A stretch of 64,000 nucleotides of DNA, taken from Owenia fusiformis. Its lineage: Eukaryota; Annelida; Polychaeta; Sabellida; Oweniidae. The position numbers and the translations under genes are program-made. How positions within the stretch are numbered: position 1 is the stretch's first letter; each line of letters opens with the position of its first letter. Below the pieces are notes generated by a model that was given only the letters and a program-made list of their open reading frames with translations, searched no databases and was not told where the DNA came from. The stretch is from contig CAIIXF020000009.1 in assembly GCA_903813345.2 (NCBI GenBank), positions 928,001 to 992,000 on the forward strand. Direction: 5' to 3'. Shown here piece after piece: positions 14,020-23,000 of this stretch.

Positions 14020-17000
14020 GTGGCGGCGGTGGTGGTGGCGGTGGTGGCGGCGGTGGTGGCGGTGGTGGGGTCAAAGAGTGCAATAATCTGATCTGATTGA
14101 TTGAAATGGTTCAGCAGCTCATTTGCATATACACTTTGATTGGTTGAAAATGTTCTGCTGTAAAACTGTTAATGTAAGCATTTTTTTATCTTGTGGGGGT
14201 TTATATTTCTATCAGTGGCATGTTAAATTAACAGATGCCTATTAAAGCGTGTTATTTTGTATAGTGAGTGGGTGTCTATTTTGTGAAAACGCCTTAGACT
14301 CAAAAAATTAGCAGAAATCGATCAAGCGTAACCGAAATCACTCAACCATGACAACTGAAAAAATACTCTTAAATGACTTAGGAGTAAGAATCAAGTGATC
14401 CTTTGGTGAAATTATGCCTCAAACTCCAGAAATCATCCAAAATCACTCAAGCGTGAAGATTGGAAAAATGCTCTAAATTGACTCGGGAGTAAGAATCAAG
14501 TGACCGTTCGGTGAAAAAATGTCTCAAACTCCAGAAATCATCCAAAATCACTCAAGCGTGAAGATTGGAAAAATGCTCTAAATTGACTCGGGACCTGATT
14601 GGTTGAAACATACTGTACTGGGATTGGTAAACATAATTCTGCAAGTTGAAACCTGTTTGGTTAAAATGGTTCTGCAGTTATCTTTTTTACTGTTTCATCA
14701 GTTTGTTATCCACCTTTGACCTATAACAATGAAACATCCATGAAGTAGACAAGATAGCTTATCACATAGTCACCAGGTTACCTTAACAGTGTTTGTTTGA
14801 TTATCTTTTCAATTGAGCTCTCTCGTATCAGTTATCAGTAACCTTTGACCAGTTATATCAGTAACCATGTGACCTATGACATCATTTCTATGCATAGGGC
14901 ATATAACTCAAACCTATGTTCTTTTATCAATTATCAGTAACCTTTGTTCAGTTATATCAGAAACCATGGTAGTTATCTTTACCACTGTCTTATAAGTTTA
15001 TTGTCTCTTATCAATTATCAGTAACCTTTTACCAGTTATATCAGTAACCATGTGACCTATGATGTCACTTCCACTCCCGGTGCATCATCTTACCACGTGA
15101 TCTATGACGTCACTTCCGGTGCACCACTTCCGGTACACCATGGTGTTCGGTGCAGGTGCAGGTTGTAGGTCGAAAATTGCAGCCTATACTACTACTTATA
15201 TCCACTTTCACGAGTTATCACTTTAATGATATATGTTGTCTCAAAAGTCACGTGTCTCACAATTCATTTCTTTTAGACACTGATCCATCGGCTTCGCCGC
15301 CAAAGCAGCCAATAAGGCTAGTGAGCTATAACGATTCATTTGATACAAAGAGAGGAGTGGTTGAGCTATACCTCAATGGAAGGTGGGGACCGTTGGTTGT
15401 TGATGCTATTCGGTCAGACGAAGCTGCAAGGTATGTCATTTGTCTTTCTTTTATCGAAAAATTTAAGACAATCTACAGGGCGTCCAAAAAAAGTATACCC
15501 AGTTTCAAAACCAAATTACTAGAATCATAAGCAGTGTTTTAAGATACAAAGGTAGCAGTAAAAAGCCTGATTTATTCTCCGTCAAATGGTACCAAGATCA
15601 TTATGTAACTATTATAATACCAGGTCGTTCAATAAGTTCATGCAAAAATATTCTCATTTTTTTATTTTTCAATGTTTTTCCTTGAAACTTTCACACAACA
15701 TAGAAAAATGTATACTCATTAAAAATCAAAAAATAAATTTACTTTATTTTGATTGGTTAAAAGTTATGGTTGCTATGGTAACCCGTATTTTGGTCACGCG
15801 GGGCAATATTTTTCTGTTTGTTAATCACAAGTCCAAAGTTTGGAGAAAGTTATAATTGCAAGCACATTATTCTTTCATTTTGGATAAAACAGCTATTGTT
15901 GCAATGGTAGGAACTAACATGTTGTATAACATCACAATTACATTTGTAATGTAATATCATCATAGTTTATTTCTTTAACGCCACCTTAAGTGAGTTCCGC
16001 CCAGAGCGAGCTCTACAAAAGAAACGGTCTAAAATTACCCCCTTCTTCAAATTATTTCACCAAGACAATGTCCCATGCCATCGAGCAAATATGGTTCAGG
16101 ATTCTATCCGGGATACCCTACAGATGGGAGTTTAAGACCAGGGTGCATACTCACCAATGAGGCTGTATTGGACTTGGGGTGTTCAATAGGATGAAAGCTG
16201 AACTGAGAGGTGTTCGGTATGCTTGCATGACAGAGCTCACTGAAGCTGCCTAGAGTGCCTTGCGCACTAAATTCCCTTGTTATTTTATGGCTCAATATGA
16301 AGAATGGGTGAAGTACTAGGTACTACATGTATGCATCCAGTATAAAGGGGAATATTTGGGCATTCAATGAAGTGACATGTTTTGTAGGAACCTTCAATTT
16401 GCAAATACAATGTTTTATAATGTGTACAAGTGCAACTTATAATTCACAAGAGTTTAATTAAAACTGAACTTTTTTCGCGTCATAAATTGCCCCGCGTGAC
16501 CAAAACACGGGTTACCATAGCAACCATAACTTTTGATCAAGCAGAACAAAGTAATTTTTTTTTTAATGAGTAGATATGTTTTCTATGTTTTGTGAAAGTT
16601 TCAAGGAAAAACATTGAAAAACAAAAAAAATGAGAATGATTTTGCATGAACTTATTGAACGACCTGGTATATGACTGAGCAATCTTGACCATTATGAAAG
16701 ATTGTAAAATTAGCACTGTGCCAAGTTACCTTCCTGTGTGGCTATTGATATGTAATTGGCTTAGTATTCTTTATTCTGTTACATTAAATTAGATGACAGG
16801 CCGTCTTGTCTTAAAAAGGAGGTACCAACAAAAAGTTATGGAAAATTATGAAAAAGTGTGAAGAACACGAAACAAGTTTGAATTTGAACATTAATAATGT
16901 TTTGAACACGAAAAACATCCACTTTGTTATTCCTACTTGAATGCTATTTTGGCACAGTGTTGATTTTACCACCTTTCATAAAAGTCACGATTGCTCAGTC

Positions 17001-20000
17001 ATCCATGACAGTTACATAATGATCTAGGTACCATTGGCTGAAAGACAAAATAGGCCTTTTATTGCTACCTTTGTATTTAAAAAGAAATGCTCAGAATTTT
17101 AGTATCCTGGGTTTGAAGTTGGGTATACTTTTTTTGTGGACGCCCTGTAGTGTGTATGTATGTTACTTCTAGTGTGTTTGAGTTAAGCGTCAACGCCATG
17201 TTCCCTCGAGTAAGATTGGACTTGAGTATGACTTGGTAACTTATTAACAGAGGTAATGAAAGCGTATAAATGGGATTATTGCTTTAAGGCAGTTTGGTTT
17301 GTTATATGTTATATATGTGTTATATTGATTGAGGTGAATGTTTCCGACAAAGGCAGTTCATCCAAGCGCACTTACACCGCTAATTACGATGTGTCAAACG
17401 TGTCGGGTAACATCATATGTAATAGTCTAGAATATTATCAAATAAAAGCCTCTAGAAAGAGTGACTTCTTACATTTTGGCGAGCACACCCAAGAGACTTG
17501 TATCAAATTAATCCTTTATATCTTACAAAAGATTTGTGAGATTTGCCATGGTGAACGAAGTGTCGAAAGGCACCAATTAGATGATTAATTAATATAGCAT
17601 TCCTCATCAACAAGTTCAATCAATACAACCATTGTTGATCACCACCACATAAATAACAAAATAGCTGTGGCCAACGTGTCAAATGTTTCATGCTGGACAT
17701 GTGCCAGTGTTTTGCAAAATCCATAGATTACAGGAGTCAATCTGCTTTGATTGATTTTGCTGAACTAGTAAACCGATAATCAGAATAACACTACAGCATT
17801 GCAGCATTGTCTGCTCCTCAGGCTATCTCTAAAGGGAGCTACAGTATCTATAAGTCTGTTCACATAAAAGTGCATGCTTATTTGATATACCAAATGGTTA
17901 TTTTACTATACTGAATGTAACCCATAATCAAGTCACCTTGTATTATGTGTTAAATAAGGTAGTCTAGCTACAAGCCTCTGTGCCCCCCCCCCCTCTACTT
18001 GAGTAAACATCTTCTCACACAGAGCTTGTAGCTAGACTATGTAAATTCCACTGCTGTGTAAATGGTGCAAGAAAATACCCGTGAGATGATGCACACAACA
18101 GTGCAATTAAGAAGATATATTTTGATGTACCAAAATAAGAAGATACTTGGTCTTGATCATGACTTGTGTGCTGAGACTCCACAAAGAGTTTTCGTAACAT
18201 GCTTGATTTTTCAAATTGATGGTACCAATGGAATCACATTAAATTAATAAATAAATGAGAATGATTATGAAATAGAAGATGAAGGTGAAAATCACATTTA
18301 AATATATGTCAAATGTATTCATCATGAGTTCTACATTCATACCAGACATACACTTCCTGCCCAACGGAATGCAAAAGTTTTTAATGCAGTGCCAATGCAT
18401 TAATCCTGTAGGAAATTTAGGATCAAATGTACTGCTGGGTGCAAATATGATAATAGATTGATGAAGTTCGAATCTTTGCTAATAGTTAACATTGAATACT
18501 TTTTGAATCAACAATTAACATTGTTAATGGTGATGCTTTCAGTCTTATAGTGGGGTCAGTTAGCTGCTCAATTGCGCTTGCTATATATAAAGCACCATTT
18601 TTTGACACAATTATCATTAATACATATATTTTTGAAATCTAACGAAGTGGTGTTGAAAGATGGCCCTAGTTGAAATAGCAGGCCTCCAAAATTGTTACTT
18701 TATCAATCTTCAAAAGATCCCCTGTAGAACAATTTTAGAGAAATAATGCCAATTCTCCTAGAATATTACAATGACATGATTATCTTCAAAATAAAAAGGG
18801 TTAATTTTTTTCTTTTACCTAGTTCCAAAGATATTGACGTTTGAATTTTGAAAAATCCCATTGGCTGCCATTATAAACGGCTATCAATGTGGCTCTACTA
18901 AAGTGTCCATTTTTTCAAAAGGTCCAATGTGAAATTTTCTAATATTGCAGATTTCTATAGTTGATATCGTGATTAAGAAACCAAACAGGTATATTTCTAA
19001 AAATTTCTCATTTTTGATAAATTTAACCGGAAATATTATAAAAAAAAAACCTATATTGAGCCCCATGTTAATTTATCAATCTTCAAAAGATCCCCTGCAG
19101 AACAGTTTTAGAGTAAAAATGACGATTCCCCTAGTATGTTACTATAACCTGATTATCTTCAAAATAAGAATGGTAAAATGTATTCTTTTACATACTTCTA
19201 AAGATATCGGGATTTGAATTTTGGAAATTCCCCATTGGCTGCTTTTATAAACGGCTATCAATATGGCTTTGCTGAAGATAAATTCATCAATCTTCAAAAG
19301 ACTCCCTGCATAACAGTTTTAGAGTAAAAATCACCATTCTCCTAGTATGTTACAAAAACATGATTATCTTCAAAACAAGAAGTGTTTAAAATGGCAACTT
19401 CCTATCTTTTAAAGCTTCAGTTGTGAATTTTATATCTGAGTCTACTGAATTGATAAAGTCTAGTTCACAGACTTTATCAATTCAGTAGACTCAGATATAA
19501 AATTCATTGCCATTTTTAGATACAGTCACTGAAATTAAGGAGGATAGATCTTTGTCCATTAGTGTGTATAGAAAACCCACACACACTGATTTATATTTAA
19601 AATTTGATTCACATCACCCACTTTCAACAAAGAAAGGAATCGTTAAGACTTTACACAAGAGAGCCAATGAAATTATTACAAATCCCGCAGAGCTAGAAGC
19701 AGAGAAAGCCCATATTAATAAAGCATTAGCCCGTTGTGGTTATCCATCTTGGATGTTAAACCAAGCTCAGAATCACACAGTTAGGCAACAGGATCCTGCT
19801 AGAGACAGTGACGATAGGGATATTAAGGTAGTTCTTCCCTATGTGAGTTTGATCGCTCCCAAACTTCAACGTGTTTTTCAAGACATTGAAGTCAAGACTT
19901 GTTTCAAATCAGTGAAAACTATCAAAGAAGCGTTAGTTGCACCCAAAGACCCCACTCCCAAGGACCTTAAGTCCGGAGTCATATATGAAATCCAGTGCTC

Positions 20001-23000
20001 TGATTGTGATAAGAAGTATATAGGAGAGACAGGGAGAGCCATAGGAACTAGAATAAAAGAACACAGAGACGCCTTAAAGTCCCCGATAAATCGGGCTACG
20101 TATACCGCCGTGTTTACATTAGGGGATTATAAGAGTTTATTTTTTATTTAGGTATGCAAGCTACGTATATAAATATTAGGCCTTCATTCATGTACTCGTG
20201 TGCATGTAATCAGCATGCCCTTCAATATTATGTAAACCAGGCTTTTCAAGTACTGTATAATCACACTACTATACCTTGCATTAGGTGTTCATGAGCAACC
20301 CATTTGGCTTATTAGTAATGATTATGTATTTGTTTTTATTTGTCTGTTCCTTATGAATGGTTTATCGGTTGAAAATTAGATGCTAGTAAGGCACTTTCAA
20401 AAATATATTAAACAATTCAATTAGACAAACAAAGTATCTTATGCATTTCTAGGTGTTAGGTATAGTAGTGTGATAATGTACACTATTTATGTGTGTACTA
20501 CATACAATACAATTCCCTGGGAAACAAAACACAAATACTTTTTATATGTTCAAAATGAGCCATTTGATTGATGCAAACACTAAATAGCTTCATAAATAAC
20601 ATCTACAAAGTATATCTAATAGTAATTTTCAATTTCAATGGTGAAACTTCCCTGGTTACGATTATATGGGAAATCATCACGAGACGAAGATCGTTCGCCT
20701 TCCTGGCTTACCTCTGAATCGTGTACCTGGTAATCTCTTTATATAGTTTAGCGAGAGCGGTGCGCCTGCGCAGTTTTAAACTTTGGCGCACACTTTAAGA
20801 ATTAACCCAGACAAGTCAGCAATCGCTCAACATTCATTTGATGAAGCGCATAAGATAAACTGGGATTATAGAATTATTGACTCAGAGTCTAAATACTTTG
20901 ATCGAAAGATAAAGGAAGCGATACATATTCATAAATATAAACCTGAACTTAACAGAGACTTAGGATATAAGGTTTCCCCGAGTCTACTTGAGGTTGCTAG
21001 GTCAAAGATCAAGTCAAGGTCAAATCTACCAGTTTCCCGCCAAATTCAGACATCTTGAGAAAGGCAACAGGAGTTGTCGAAAGCTAGATAGTAATGCTAT
21101 AAAAGGTTAGTGAATTGAGGAATTTTAATCTAATATCTAATCATACACCTAACCAATGAACAATTTCGGATGTACACTATGGAATTTTCTAATATTGTAG
21201 ATTTTTATAGTTAATATGTTGATTTTAGAAAAATCAAACAGGCACATTTCTGATTTTTTTTATTTTTAATATATTTAGCCGTCAAAAACTATAAAAAACT
21301 ATATTGTGCCTCGTGTTAATTTATCAATCTTTAACTTAATGGCTGAATATATTAAAAATAAGAAATTGTCAGAAATGTACCTGTTTGATTTTGTTTTGAG
21401 GAAATGACACTTAAGTAAAGCAATGAGGATTTTCAAAGATTCAAAGGCAAATATCTTTGGAGCAAGGTAAAAGAAAACACTTTCATCCTTCTTATTTTGA
21501 ACATAGTCATGTTATTGTAACATACTAGGAGAATGGGCATCATTTCTCTAAAACTGTTCTGCAGGGGGTCTTTTGAAAATTGATAAATTAACATGGGGCT
21601 CAAAATAGGTTTTTATAGTGTTTAACGGCTAAATATATCAAAAATAAGAAATTTTCAGAAATTTACCTGTTTGATTTTTTTAAATCAATATATTAACTAT
21701 AGAAATCTGCAATATTTGTGAACTTTTTGAGAAAAGGACACTTTAGTAAAGCGATATTGATAGGTATTTACAGTGGCAGCCAATTTGGAATCCAAACGTT
21801 TATATCTTAAGAAGTAGGCAAAAGAATTTAACCCTACCTATTTTCAAGATGTTAATGTTATTGTAACATTCTGGGAATATGGGCTTTATTCCTCTTGAAC
21901 TGTTCCGCAGGGAGGGGGTCTTTTGAAGATTGATAAATCAACATGGAGGTCAATGTAAATATGCAAATTTTTCGAGGACTGCTATTATCAACTGGGGCCA
22001 GTCTTCAACACCACTTCGTTAGATATCAAAAATAGATGTACTAATGACACTTAGGTCAAAAATTATGCTTTATATATAGCAAGTGCAATTCAAGGGTTTT
22101 TATTGCCTTAACTGGCTCCACTATTAGTGATCATTTGACTGAGAAAAGTATTTTCAAGATTATTTTGTATCAACAGATTTCCCATTTATGATCAATTTTT
22201 GCATATTTCATTGACCATGTATCTTCTTGTAGCATTAACATATCCATTGTTGATATCCGCTACATCACAGATAATTATATGGTGTTTTCATCAACTCACG
22301 TATGAACTGGAATATAAATAAAACAAAGCGTATACATGGCAGGGGCGTAGGGAGCTTTCAGCCAGTTGAGTATTTGACACCCCTCATCTCCCTTTTCCTA
22401 TGGTTGTATCTTTCTGGTGGTGTGAGATCGTACCCCTTGGCTATGCCTTACATGCATGTTATAACAATATAAAATCAACAAATATGTTTTAACTCCTTGC
22501 AATGGTGTTCAATTCAAGTGCCTTTTGAATTGGCAAGATACAAACCACAAGAAAATACTTTAAACAGCTTCGAAAATCTCTCAAAATTGATAGCAAATAG
22601 TCTTTATAAACTTATTTTCATAATCAGACTACCGGTATATTTATTTAAAAAAATTTTAAAAAAAATTTCAATTTTTTAAATTTATTTTCTGAAAACGCAT
22701 TTCACCCAAAAACACATTTTGACATCTATTTCATCTTCGTAAATCTCAGTATAAATAAAGGAGTCATTGATTAAACATGGCATATTTCGAGTCAACTGGA
22801 CAAAATGTATTTTGCAAAAACACATTTTTATCCAAAAACTCACTTCGATACCTATTTTATCTTGGCAAATATCTGTATCAATAAAGGAACCCTTTACCTC
22901 TCAATTATTAACCATGGTTAAGCTGCTCGTCAAAATATGTTAACGGTGTCATCGGGTTTACGAAAAAGACCGACCCCACCGACCACCGACCGGTCGGTGT

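Larger units (their letters stand above)
10506..15196. mobile_element. Polinton/Maverick-like element, 4.7 kb, non-autonomous
   Basis: The target duplication TATATC is at 10,500-10,505 and 15,197-15,202. The ends begin 5'-AG with terminal AGT repeats (AGTAGTATAGGCTGCAA at the left; inverse with one more AGT at the right). Terminal inverted repeats run about 1.3 kb (left, to about 11,830) and 1.2 kb (right, from about 13,970). A 6-bp duplication, AG start, short terminal tandem repeats and long TIRs are the published signature of Polintons. The 2.1-kb core has minus-strand ORFs for a zinc-finger/ATPase and a basic protein. No protein-primed DNA polymerase, integrase, protease or capsid gene is visible, so the unit looks non-autonomous or a satellite of a larger relative. 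It inserted 80 bp upstream of SRCR exon 15,277-15,430. Confidence 0.75.
15476..17147. mobile_element. Tc1/mariner-type element (outer), with nested mariner
   Basis: The ends CAGGGCGTCCAAAAAAAGTA at 15,476 and the inverse at 17,147 are flanked by TA (15,474-15,475 and 17,148-17,149). The subterminal parts also pair: GTTACATAATGATCT near 17,010 is the inverse of sequence near 15,600. No transposase remnant of its own is clear. A second mariner inserted into it at 15,620-16,667. Confidence 0.75.
18548..22123. mobile_element. Long-arm foldback DNA element (TSD TTA) hosting a Penelope-like insert
   Basis: The ends TAGTGGGGTCAGTTA at 18,548 and TAGTGGAGCCAGTTA (inverse) at 22,123 are flanked by TTA (18,545-18,547 and 22,124-22,126). 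Arms of about 0.9-1.0 kb pair with each other and contain a repeated block around CAATCTTCAAAAGATCCCCTG (three times on the left at about 18,705, 19,077 and 19,288; inverse copies on the right at about 21,560 and 21,920). A TTA duplication fits PIF/Harbinger-type elements (TWA target), but no transposase is present. The centre is occupied by a Penelope-like sequence. Confidence 0.65.
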
